39,660 nucleotides of DNA from a virus, in the IMG/VR virus record IMGVR_UViG_3300032242_001167, positions 1 through 39,660 of that record; one strand, 5' to 3'. Under the pieces are notes generated by a model, which had not been told where the DNA came from, made no database searches, and worked only from the letters and a program-made list of their open reading frames with translations. The position numbers were made by a program, and so were the translations under genes. Shown piece by piece: positions 17,707 to 24,217 of this stretch (position 1 is its first letter; each line of letters starts with the position of its first letter).

Positions 17707-18132
17707 TTAGAACGGGGGGTTCGACAAAGTATTGAGAAAAGAACCGGGATAAATAGTATGAGAAGAATTAGCGTAAGGAGACGATGAGATTTGCTGGTAT
17801 GGCGCCTGCCGTGCCTGTTGTATACGCTGCATCTCCTGCATCTTCCATGCATCTTCACTGCTGAATGCCGCCCCGCTTGACTGCTCGCCACCGTTGACGA
17901 CGCGCTTGAGAAGGCGCTTATGCATCTCGTCTAGCTGTATCTCGCGCAAGCGGTTTCTGAACAGGCGCTTCTCTTCAGCGTTCCAGTGCTGCTTAAACGG
18001 CTCATAATCGCTCTGCCACCGAGCCTGCTGAACAAACTCTTCTGGATGGCTGTCCATACGGGCCAGCAACAACTGTACTGCCGGGTGGATTTCCGGAGTG
18101 TTATCCGGGGTATCTTCCACTTCATCCTCCAT
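17707..18132 (-). CDS. Hypothetical phage protein
   Basis: 141 residues. It overlaps the DNA polymerase stop by 11 bp (ATGGAGGATGA), implying translational coupling. An acidic start is followed by IHPAVQLLLARMDSHPEEF, a motif that I have the impression recurs in phage proteins next to polymerase genes. Then come a charged helix (about 50-75) and a Ser/Pro/Gln-rich tail. No catalytic motif is visible. A polymerase accessory role is possible from position only. Confidence 0.7.
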   Translation of the reverse strand: MEDEVEDTPDNTPEIHPAVQLLLARMDSHPEEFVQQARWQSDYEPFKQHWNAEEKRLFRNRLREIQLDEMHKRLLKRVVNGGEQSSGAAFSSEDAWKMQEMQRIQQARQAPYQQISSSPYANSSHTIYPGSFLNTLSNPPF

Positions 18133-19948
18133 AGGTTAGTCCTACCTTGCTCTCACAGTTAAGCGGTAAACCCTGCGCCCACTTGGGGCGGATGCGCATG
18201 CAAGTCTCTACAAACTCTTGCGACAGATCAAGATTATCCTCGGGCACTACCGCAACCACGGCGTCATGCACGGTCATCGCCACCTTGAAGCGCCTAGCTA
18301 CCATGAGCATCTGCTCACCAATAACAATACGAGCGAGGGCTTGGCAAACGTTTTCGACGCACTTGCCGCCGTATATGCGGTTGGGGATGGTAGCCCTCCC
18401 CTTCTTAGTGTCGTACACAAGCTCCGTATGGTTGCTCCCCAGCAACGGCTGCCGCCGTAGGTTTGGGTAGTGTAGGTGCAGTCCGTTAGGTAACTTAATG
18501 CGGTTGCCTTCTACTACCTCAACCACACCCTCAAGCCCGATAGGTGCAGTGCTTCCTTGCATCATAGCTTCCAGTGCCCGCCCAGCTTCCGCCCAAAGCC
18601 TAGGGATGCGGAAATACGTCTCGCGGTACACGTTGATAATGCGCTGACACTCGGCTAGCGGAATATCCACACCGAAGGTCTTAAGCTGTAACTTAAACTT
18701 TGCTGGACCCATGCCGTACCCGGCACCGAGAATGGTTGTCTTGCCTACAAACCGCTCACCCTTGGTTATGTCCTCTACGGGTTTGCCGTAGATAGACGAG
18801 GCCATAATCTTATATACGTCTTCGCCGTTCTCGAATGCCTCGACTAGATCATCCTGCCCCGCCAGCCACGCGAGTGTGCGGGCTTCAATCTGCGCAGAGT
18901 CGCAATCCACCAGCATATACCCTTCGGGCGCTGCGATGCACTTTTTAATGTACGACCCACGCGGCAGGTTCTGGAGGTTAATCTTGTCGTCGCCGCCCCA
19001 GCGGCCTGTGTGTGCAGCGTAGTACCGTAGCGGGATCGGTAGGAGTCCGCGCTGGGAAATGTCGATAAACCGCTGCGTCCGAGTTTCCTCCAACGTGCTT
19101 TTCACGCCCAGCCTAGCTGCAACAAGGGCCTGCACGATAGGATGCTCGTGTTCAAGTAGTGCCCTAAAATCTTCATCGGACTTAGCAAACGCGTAAGTCT
19201 CTTTGCCCGTCGTAGGGCTAATCTTCATTGGCGGCTCTACGCCGCAGTCACGCAGCAAATCCGCCAGCTTGGGATTAGACATTAGGTCGCTTTTATCCAC
19301 GAGGGTTTTGGACAAGAGACCTTCTTTGTTTAGCTTAACAATCGACAAATGCGCATCCAACCCGATTTCATCCAACCGTAGCACCGGCTCGCTGAACATG
19401 CGGATGGTAACGTCAATCAGGTTCATTTCCGAGCGTGATAGTTGCGGCACAAGCTCGACAAACAAATCGTACGTAAGTTCTACGTCGTTGATGCAGTACT
19501 CACCGTACCGTGCCAGTTCTTCTTCGGTAAAATCTATACGGCGCTTACCCAGCGCGTTAAGTACTTCTGTGCCTTTGGCACCAAGCTCGTAGTATTCCGC
19601 CAAGTTCTTAAGGCTCAGACTGATACCCTTACTGCCATGTAAGGCACGAGCCATACTCAGGGTGTCTACGATTTTCTTGGGTTTGATGTCGAAGTGCCAG
19701 CTAAGGATAGCCATGTCGAACATAGCATTGTGCGCCACACACGCGGCGTTGCCCCAGTCAAACTTATCCAGCCAAGCTTTCGTGTCGGCCTTCGTCCCGC
19801 TGAACCACTCGGTTTCCCCATCGTTAACCTTCACGGCTACGCCGATAACCTCGAACGCCGGGTGACGCAGATACTCTTCGGTGGTTAGCTTGGAGAGGGA
19901 TAGCGTAGGGCTGTAGAACGTTTCAAAGTCGATTATGACGGTATCCAT
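18122..19948 (-). CDS. Family A DNA polymerase with 3'-5' exonuclease domain
   Basis: 608 residues. The exonuclease domain shows DFET (7-10), HNAMFD (73-78) and YCINDVELT (about 148-156), which are Exo I-III with their acidic residues. Polymerase motif A is DCDSAQIEAR (about 347-356). Motif B is R(x3)K(x7)YG in ERFVGKTTILGAGYG (about 398-411). Motif C is TVHDAVVAVV (about 556), where the usual HDE is HDA. There is no 5'-nuclease domain, as is usual for phage enzymes. This is the replicative polymerase of the phage. The ATG at 19948 is preceded by AGGA, and the gene overlaps the sulfotransferase end by 16 bp. Confidence 0.95.
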   Translation of the reverse strand: MDTVIIDFETFYSPTLSLSKLTTEEYLRHPAFEVIGVAVKVNDGETEWFSGTKADTKAWLDKFDWGNAACVAHNAMFDMAILSWHFDIKPKKIVDTLSMARALHGSKGISLSLKNLAEYYELGAKGTEVLNALGKRRIDFTEEELARYGEYCINDVELTYDLFVELVPQLSRSEMNLIDVTIRMFSEPVLRLDEIGLDAHLSIVKLNKEGLLSKTLVDKSDLMSNPKLADLLRDCGVEPPMKISPTTGKETYAFAKSDEDFRALLEHEHPIVQALVAARLGVKSTLEETRTQRFIDISQRGLLPIPLRYYAAHTGRWGGDDKINLQNLPRGSYIKKCIAAPEGYMLVDCDSAQIEARTLAWLAGQDDLVEAFENGEDVYKIMASSIYGKPVEDITKGERFVGKTTILGAGYGMGPAKFKLQLKTFGVDIPLAECQRIINVYRETYFRIPRLWAEAGRALEAMMQGSTAPIGLEGVVEVVEGNRIKLPNGLHLHYPNLRRQPLLGSNHTELVYDTKKGRATIPNRIYGGKCVENVCQALARIVIGEQMLMVARRFKVAMTVHDAVVAVVPEDNLDLSQEFVETCMRIRPKWAQGLPLNCESKVGLTYGG

Positions 19949-20559
19949 GGGGTTTGCTTCCTGCGGTTGTAGAAAAACCTATCGTAATCAGCACGGTAGA
20001 TGCTCTCGATATGGTCGAAGGTAGCGTCGGATAGGTTCCAGTCCTGCGGCACTCTAGAAGCTACGTGGCGGGTCTCCGCATCGAAGGGTTGCTCCACACC
20101 CAGTATCTGCTGAATTAGCCCTGTGTGCTTGGCGATGTCCTCGGTGCGTCCGATAAAGTCCAGAGGCAGGTCGAGCATATTCCCATAGACAGTGTGCGGT
20201 TGGGGCGCGCTGCCGTGTTCTGGCTTACCGAAGAAACGATAGTCGTACTCCGTTACAATGTCACGGCCAAACCGCTCATGGTACCCGGTAAAGTCGATAG
20301 TGTCGCCGTCGCGGTGCAGTCCATATCCCTCGCCCATAACTAAGCAGGACAGGGCACGGGCAACAGGGTGTCGGACAAACGAAAACTTGAAGTAGTCATC
20401 CCAGTAATCTGCGTATAGCTCCCTAGCCTGCGAGGCGGTCGGATGCTGCAACTCCGGGTGGGCATCTGCCCAGTTCTTTCCCGTCAGCCATACCTCGATA
20501 CTGGTGCCCCCCGTCCGGGGGATATGGATGAATATGCACCTATGCTTGTGGGAGATCAT
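19933..20559 (-). CDS. Sulfotransferase-family protein (PAPS-dependent type)
   Basis: 208 residues from ATG 20559. The frame is open further upstream (to 20652), but that part overlaps a small gene whose TGA lies one base before this ATG (TGATATG). The 5'-phosphosulfate loop is FIHIPRTGGTSIE (10-22) and the 3'-phosphate motif FSFVRHPVARALS (59-71), the two classical sulfotransferase signatures. Length is close to the small sulfotransferase family 2 proteins. It would transfer sulfate from PAPS to an acceptor such as a glycan, lipid or protein. The acceptor is unknown. Position directly upstream of the polymerase is unusual for a surface-modifying enzyme. Confidence 0.85.
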   Translation of the reverse strand: MISHKHRCIFIHIPRTGGTSIEVWLTGKNWADAHPELQHPTASQARELYADYWDDYFKFSFVRHPVARALSCLVMGEGYGLHRDGDTIDFTGYHERFGRDIVTEYDYRFFGKPEHGSAPQPHTVYGNMLDLPLDFIGRTEDIAKHTGLIQQILGVEQPFDAETRHVASRVPQDWNLSDATFDHIESIYRADYDRFFYNRRKQTPWIPS

Positions 20560-20560
20560 A

Positions 20561-20740
20561 TCAGTCGTCCGGGTTAATCTCTCGCAGCGCCGCGCGCTCG
20601 AAGCGCACCTGCTCAAGTTCGTTCTTAAGCATGAACCCGCTATCCCACTCACCGTTAAGGATAGCGTTCTTAGTGTACGTCTGTATCCACTTAGCAGCGA
20701 GCCGCTGCCGTGCTAATTCTAAGTCGGTTGTGTTGCTCAT
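20561..20740 (-). CDS. Small 59-residue phage protein
   Basis: The frame runs from ATG 20740 to TGA at 20561, ending one base before the sulfotransferase ATG. It starts by ATGA overlap with the previous small gene. The protein is charged and helical (LELARQRLAAKWIQTYTKNA, then EQVRFERAALREINPDD) with GEWDSGFMLKNELE in the middle. No family is recognised. The start/stop overlaps on both sides support coding. Confidence 0.65.
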   Translation of the reverse strand: MSNTTDLELARQRLAAKWIQTYTKNAILNGEWDSGFMLKNELEQVRFERAALREINPDD

Positions 20741-20892
20741 TTCAGATGTTCCTTCGCTTCAATAGCGTCTGCGACCTGACGCTTGCCGTGTTTGAGGAGC
20801 CAAGCCACAATCAAATTACGCTCATGATGCCGCCCCTTTGCAAGACCCAAGTAGTAGATGGCTGTAGAGTCCTCCATTTCCTCGTCAGTCAT
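20737..20892 (-). CDS. Small 51-residue phage protein
   Basis: ATG 20892 follows AGGAG at 7-base spacing. The TGA overlaps the next ATG. The sequence has an acidic start (MTDEEMEDSTAIYYLGLAKG), then RHHERNLIVAWLLKHGKRQVADAI, probably two helices. Function unknown. Confidence 0.65.
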   Translation of the reverse strand: MTDEEMEDSTAIYYLGLAKGRHHERNLIVAWLLKHGKRQVADAIEAKEHLK

Positions 20893-20901
20893 ATCTCACT
20901 C

Positions 20902-21006
20902 CTAAAATCTAATGTCGTCAGCCCCCCACTCGTGGATGTCCCACCCGAAGTTGGTCCAGAGCCACGAGCGTAAGGCGTCCTTCACTTGTTCCTCTCGCTC
21001 ATCCAC
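20902..21006 (-). CDS. Possible 34-residue GTG-initiated peptide overlapping the membrane peptide
   Basis: The frame encodes DEREEQVKDALRSWLWTNFG then WDIHEWGADDIRF, with a protein-like composition and conserved-looking Trp. It lacks an ATG: GTG codons at 21006 or 21018 are the only starts seen. It overlaps the 34-residue membrane peptide in another frame. Coding is plausible from composition and the otherwise empty gap, but weak. Confidence 0.35.
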   Translation of the reverse strand: MDEREEQVKDALRSWLWTNFGWDIHEWGADDIRF

Positions 21007-21086
21007 CGGCCAATCCACATCGCAACCGGGATGGCGATGGCAAAGTAAAGGACGGTTGCAGCAATCATGATAAAAGATTCACGCAT
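20982..21086 (-). CDS. 34-residue single-pass membrane micropeptide
   Basis: AAGGAG lies 8 bases before ATG 21086, and the start overlaps the end of the preceding gene. The peptide has one hydrophobic segment (FIMIAATVLYFAIAIPVAMW) with a basic C-terminus (GRWMSERNK). The architecture is typical of phage membrane micropeptides. Function unknown. Confidence 0.6.
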   Translation of the reverse strand: MRESFIMIAATVLYFAIAIPVAMWIGRWMSERNK

Positions 21087-21309
21087 TGGTATTCTCCTTG
21101 TTCTTAAGTCGCCCGTTGGCATGAGCTTTGTCGTACTTGTTGAACCGCCTTACAGCTTCGGCATACGCTGCCATCTCGTCCGCAGCAAAGATATGTGTAA
21201 GCCTAAGGTTGCGGGGTTTCTTGCTAGTAAGCTGGCAGGTGTAACAGACATCGTACCTATTTAACGAACCACCACCAAGCACCAACCTAACCTCTGTGAT
21301 CTCTCGCAT
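21079..21309 (-). CDS. Hypothetical small phage protein
   Basis: 76 residues. ATG 21309 overlaps the TGA of the VRR-NUC gene (TGATG). The protein has beta-rich REITEVRLVLGGGSLNRYDV, then a CYTC pair, then HIFAADEMAAYAEAVRRFNKYDKAHANG. The last part resembles the small phage proteins at 24011 and 23592, which share an xxADE/AEE followed by an A-rich helix. No known function. Confidence 0.65.
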   Translation of the reverse strand: MREITEVRLVLGGGSLNRYDVCYTCQLTSKKPRNLRLTHIFAADEMAAYAEAVRRFNKYDKAHANGRLKNKENTNA

Positions 21310-21617
21310 CAGGCGTCCTCCCGTTTGAGGTGGCGCACGAACTCCCGTACCATGTCCCAGTTCTCTTCATTAGCGACCACGGCTATGCCGCCCGCCTTGC
21401 GGATGCGTTCAATCTCGCGGACCTGCAGGGCAGTGGGCTTGTTCTTCCCTGCCTTACACTCGATGGCGAGAAACTTACCGCTCGGTACGCAGCATATAAT
21501 GTCGGGCACGCCGCTACGACCGTAGCCATGTGTTGCAGGGAAGAAGTAATACACCCCCTCTTCCTTGAGGATGGCGACGACCTTATCCTTGACGGCTTTC
21601 TCGGGTGTCACTGCCAC
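21309..21617 (-). CDS. VRR-NUC domain nuclease
   Basis: 102 residues with a GTG start at 21617, chosen because AAGGAG lies 7 bases before it; an ATG further up (21656) would contain the ribosome site in its coding part. The nuclease core is HGYGRSGVPDIICCV (PD), then FLAIECKAG (ExK), then PTALQVREIERI. This is the VRR-NUC variant of the PD-(D/E)XK fold. Stand-alone phage VRR-NUC proteins are thought to cut branched DNA or flaps, possibly as Holliday-junction resolvases. It is the first gene after the dyad at 21657-21669. Confidence 0.88.
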   Translation of the reverse strand: MAVTPEKAVKDKVVAILKEEGVYYFFPATHGYGRSGVPDIICCVPSGKFLAIECKAGKNKPTALQVREIERIRKAGGIAVVANEENWDMVREFVRHLKREDA

Positions 21618-21656
21618 GAGTTTGCTCCTTCTTTTCAGGCTTTGTGGTGCCCGCAC

Positions 21657-21669
21657 TTTACAATGTCAA
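21657..21669 (-). promoter_or_regulatory. TTKACANTGTCAA dyad, probable operator/-35 region for the VRR-NUC gene
   Basis: TTTACAATGTCAA (plus strand) reads TTGACATTGTAAA on the minus strand, with the downstream bases GTGCGGGC matching those after the 14283-14295 copy (ATGCGGAC). The -35-like TTGACA is clear; no good -10 is visible 17 bases on (CACAAA). Confidence 0.45.
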
Positions 21670-21676
21670 GTGTTAT

Positions 21677-22555
21677 CTAGCCTGCGTCCGGTTCGGGCTT
21701 CGGGTATACGTAGGTACCACCCTCGGATATGTGTACGCCAAACCCTTCGATGATCGAGCCAATCTCAGTAAGCTTAAGTGTAGCGTGTCGAGCAGCGACC
21801 TCTGTAGGGAGTGTGTCTACTAACTTGCCGTCGAGGAGGAACTTACCGTCGTGATCTGCGACAATATACCCCCTGCTTTTGAGTGAAGATGTGGCTTTGG
21901 CTAGGGCGCAGATGCTTTCGCAGCGGTGGTGTATCCCCGGAATAGCACGAAGCACTTCCTCTGGGACTTTATATTCCGCCGATAGTTTGGGGGCATACTC
22001 TTCCATGTTACTTTCAAGCATACCGATTAGGCAGGGTGTAAGCTGCTCCAACGCCCTATCTCGGGAGAACTCCGCTCGGTTTCTTTCGCTTACTAGTCGG
22101 TTAACTAGCTTGCGGTTAAGCTCGGTATATACTTCTTCGTCAGACATCGGCACGAAGTGTTCGTCGATGATCTTAAGCGCTACAGGTAGCTTAGAGGTTT
22201 TGGAGTCGTTGCCGCGCTGCCTTTTTTCTTGGATGCTGCGGCTAGATAATACGAACTTAGTATCAGTCCCCCAGCCTTCGAGGCTTATCCCACCTAGCTC
22301 TTCACCATTACGAGAGCGCACGATTAACGACCGCACCATTTCTTTTTTGTTCGGGTGGATATCTACGTGTCGTTTGTCGAGCATGCCCGTATTACGCAGT
22401 TTCCAGTCGGGCCTGCGCTTGGTTATCTTGTCGATCAGAGGGCGAAGGCGGCTGTCTATCCCAATGCGCCCTGCAATATCCGTAGCGAACTCCGCCTCCA
22501 CCATGATAGTAATATTAGGGTGGTGGACTTCTACGGGCGTATACTTGTTCGTCAT
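21677..22555 (-). CDS. Hypothetical phage protein (292 residues)
   Basis: GGAGCA precedes ATG 22555. The protein is mixed alpha/beta. Segments include RSLIVRSRNGEELGGISLEG (beta-rich, about 75-94), a basic EKRQRGNDSKTSK patch, a helical ELNRKLVNRLVSERNRAEFSRDRAL stretch, and a C-terminal part with GYIVADHDGKFLLDGKLV that looks like a small winged or beta domain. No motif gives a reaction. It follows the MoxR/VWA cassette and the 80-residue gene, and may belong to that transcription unit. Confidence 0.72.
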   Translation of the reverse strand: MTNKYTPVEVHHPNITIMVEAEFATDIAGRIGIDSRLRPLIDKITKRRPDWKLRNTGMLDKRHVDIHPNKKEMVRSLIVRSRNGEELGGISLEGWGTDTKFVLSSRSIQEKRQRGNDSKTSKLPVALKIIDEHFVPMSDEEVYTELNRKLVNRLVSERNRAEFSRDRALEQLTPCLIGMLESNMEEYAPKLSAEYKVPEEVLRAIPGIHHRCESICALAKATSSLKSRGYIVADHDGKFLLDGKLVDTLPTEVAARHATLKLTEIGSIIEGFGVHISEGGTYVYPKPEPDAG

Positions 22556-22757
22556 GTAGCTGCTCCATATCCGGTAGGTATCCCAGTAGTGTAGTTATAA
22601 TTCTGGGATGTTCTCGTACTAACGCGCCTAACAGTGTTAGGCTGGCCTGCGCCATATACTCAACGTACTCGTTATCAGCACGTTGAATATACTGGTCTTG
22701 CTTGTTCGTGCTGTCTTTAGCGTATCGACTACCATGTATACGCTTTGAGGATTCCAT
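22515..22757 (-). CDS. Hypothetical 80-residue protein with an operator-like palindrome inside its frame
   Basis: ATG 22757 lies inside the end of the 280-residue gene, and the frame ends inside the start of the 292-residue gene, a 41-bp overlap. The composition is protein-like (KDSTNKQDQYIQRADNEYVE, then ALVREHPRIITTLLGYLPDM). The palindrome at 22626-22642 is translated as LTLLG. If it is a true gene, the palindrome is coding; if not, the palindrome lies in a 70-base leader of the 292-residue gene. No clear ribosome site is visible. Confidence 0.5.
   Translation of the reverse strand: MESSKRIHGSRYAKDSTNKQDQYIQRADNEYVEYMAQASLTLLGALVREHPRIITTLLGYLPDMEQLHDEQVYARRSPPP
22626..22642. promoter_or_regulatory. 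17-bp palindrome GCCTAACANTGTTAGGC, copy 1
   Basis: Perfect dyad with central G on the plus strand. It is the only 17-bp copy not just before a ribosome site: 70 bases before ATG 22555 and inside the 80-residue frame. Confidence 0.85.
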
Positions 22758-23571
22758 CAAGCTTGTCCTTCATATCTGCACGAACGTATTCGCTGTCTTT
22801 GATATCGTCGATATCTGCACCCAGCATAGCTACTTCGAGCGCCTTGCGCGCTGCCTCCAGCTTGGGATCGTTCGCCACGTTAAGGTGCGTCAGCATCTGG
22901 CACATCTCCTGTGCATTTGTCACGAACGAATTGTGCCAGCGGGTCTTTTCGGTGAGCGCCAGCTTGTCAGTCATGCCGGTCAGCATCGTATGCAATTTAT
23001 CCCACACAGACTTAGTGGCCTCCACCACACGCTCGTGCATGCTAGCTTCGTACTGCTCGACCAACTCTTGGAGTTCCTGATTGGGTGCGTCGATGCGGAA
23101 GTCGCCGCTAAGCGGCACCGGGGAGAACACCATGCGGAACCCGAACTTGCTATGCACCTCGTCTGCTGACGGATAGTCAGCGGGGTTAAACAGTGCGCCT
23201 GAGTGTGCCTGCGCTTGTGTTACGTGTGTAGCGTAGTTCTTGACGAAATCATCGACCATCTCATGAAACTTATCCCGCCGCGTGTTGGCCTCGCTCTTGT
23301 AGTCAAGGAACAGGCTGGATGGCAGTAGGCGCGGACCCCGATCAGACCACGGGAGCGTACGCGTGTTGTGCCAAGTGCGGCAAGCCGCCGCAAAGTCAGC
23401 GATATCCTTACGGGCACTGGTGCCCGCCATGAGGTTCTTCTTGTACTGCCCTGCATCCGCAGTGGCATTGTTGTCCGCAGCGACCTTGGCGCTGATGTCC
23501 TTGTCGGATACGCTTGCAGTCCACACAGAGATGTTGAGTTCGACAAGCATGGAAGAGTTCTGAATGCTCAT
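22729..23571 (-). CDS. DUF3150-like protein of the MoxR/VWA cassette
   Basis: 280 residues. It starts MSIQNSSMLVELNISVWTA; the xELNISVW opening resembles DUF3150 proteins, which in phages and bacteria are encoded next to MoxR/CobS-like ATPases and VWA proteins. Most of the rest is helical, with RTWHNTRTLPWSDRGPRLLPS and a long coiled-coil region (about 160-270). No catalytic motif is visible. The DUF3150 assignment is from memory of the start and gene order, so tentative; the neighbouring AAA+ and VWA genes are the main support. Probable role: adaptor or substrate of the chaperone-like pair. Confidence 0.6.
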   Translation of the reverse strand: MSIQNSSMLVELNISVWTASVSDKDISAKVAADNNATADAGQYKKNLMAGTSARKDIADFAAACRTWHNTRTLPWSDRGPRLLPSSLFLDYKSEANTRRDKFHEMVDDFVKNYATHVTQAQAHSGALFNPADYPSADEVHSKFGFRMVFSPVPLSGDFRIDAPNQELQELVEQYEASMHERVVEATKSVWDKLHTMLTGMTDKLALTEKTRWHNSFVTNAQEMCQMLTHLNVANDPKLEAARKALEVAMLGADIDDIKDSEYVRADMKDKLDGILKAYTW

Positions 23572-23591
23572 GGTATTTGCTCCTTGGTTGG

Positions 23592-23810
23592 TTATTCGTC
23601 CAGTAGGCGTTTCATTGCCGCTTTTATTCTAGGTAGTACTTCTAATGCATAGGCGTACGCGCCGAGTTCGTCAGGGCCAAACGAAAGAATATAGTCGTGG
23701 ATGTTTAGGTCATCCCGGTAGTATACTCTCCATACATCGTCATGTCCGCGCTCTATACTTAGCGGTACGTATCGTTCGTCACTCTCGTTTTCCTGCGAGC
23801 TTTGCTCCAT
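23592..23810 (-). CDS. Hypothetical small phage protein
   Basis: 72 residues. Its start overlaps the preceding gene. The core reads ISIERGHDDVWRVYYRDD-like beta strands (actual LSIERGHDDVWRVYYRD) followed by FGPDELGAYAYALEVLPRIKAAM, a helix. The layout is like that of the 68-residue gene at 24011. It may belong to a family of small proteins amplified in this region. Function unknown. Confidence 0.65.
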   Translation of the reverse strand: MEQSSQENESDERYVPLSIERGHDDVWRVYYRDDLNIHDYILSFGPDELGAYAYALEVLPRIKAAMKRLLDE

Positions 23811-24024
23811 GGTACGTCTCCGGGCTTAGCAGGGTGAGGGTCAAATCCAATCGGTCCGCGTCGGACCATACGTGATGGGTTCTCTCCTCCCGGTATCCGT
23901 TAGACTCGTAGAACTCAGACTTCGCAAGAATGCCCAGAAACGTCAGCGCGTCGTCTACGTCCATCACTAGCCTGTTATAGCCGAACGGCACTACAGCCTT
24001 TGTAACTGTTTTACATGCGCTCAT
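23779..24024 (-). CDS. Hypothetical small phage protein
   Basis: 81 residues from ATG 24024, chosen over the longer frame because the ATG overlaps the end of the previous gene and GCAGG lies 6 bases upstream. It contains VPFGYNRLVMDVDDALTFLG then YREERTHHVWSDADRLDLTL. No known domain is visible. It lies between two other small genes with overlaps on both sides. Confidence 0.62.
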   Translation of the reverse strand: MSACKTVTKAVVPFGYNRLVMDVDDALTFLGILAKSEFYESNGYREERTHHVWSDADRLDLTLTLLSPETYHGAKLAGKRE

Positions 24025-24217
24025 TGTACACCTGCTTCCTTTCGTATTCGCTCTTGGCTTTCGCCACGAGAGCATGTGCTGCCTCCCGCGCGCCTACTTC
24101 TTCGGCTGCGTATACCCGCGCTTTCACGATATGCTTAGCGCCGTAGTAAGTCACATTCCACCACATCCCAGCGCCGGGTGTTACTGATAGCAGCGTGTAG
24201 GGTTCAGTCTTCAACAT
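24011..24217 (-). CDS. Hypothetical small phage protein
   Basis: 68 residues. ATG 24217 overlaps the VWA gene end by 14 bp. It starts MLKTEPYTLLSVTPGAGMWW, then VTYYGAKHIVKARVYAAEEV and an Ala-rich charged helix. The beta-then-helix layout matches the neighbouring small genes. Function unknown. Confidence 0.65.
   Translation of the reverse strand: MLKTEPYTLLSVTPGAGMWWNVTYYGAKHIVKARVYAAEEVGAREAAHALVAKAKSEYERKQVYNERM

Noticed and set aside
20560-20652. N-terminal 31-residue extension of the sulfotransferase
   Set aside because: It overlaps a well-supported 59-residue gene, and the conserved fold begins right after the internal ATG.
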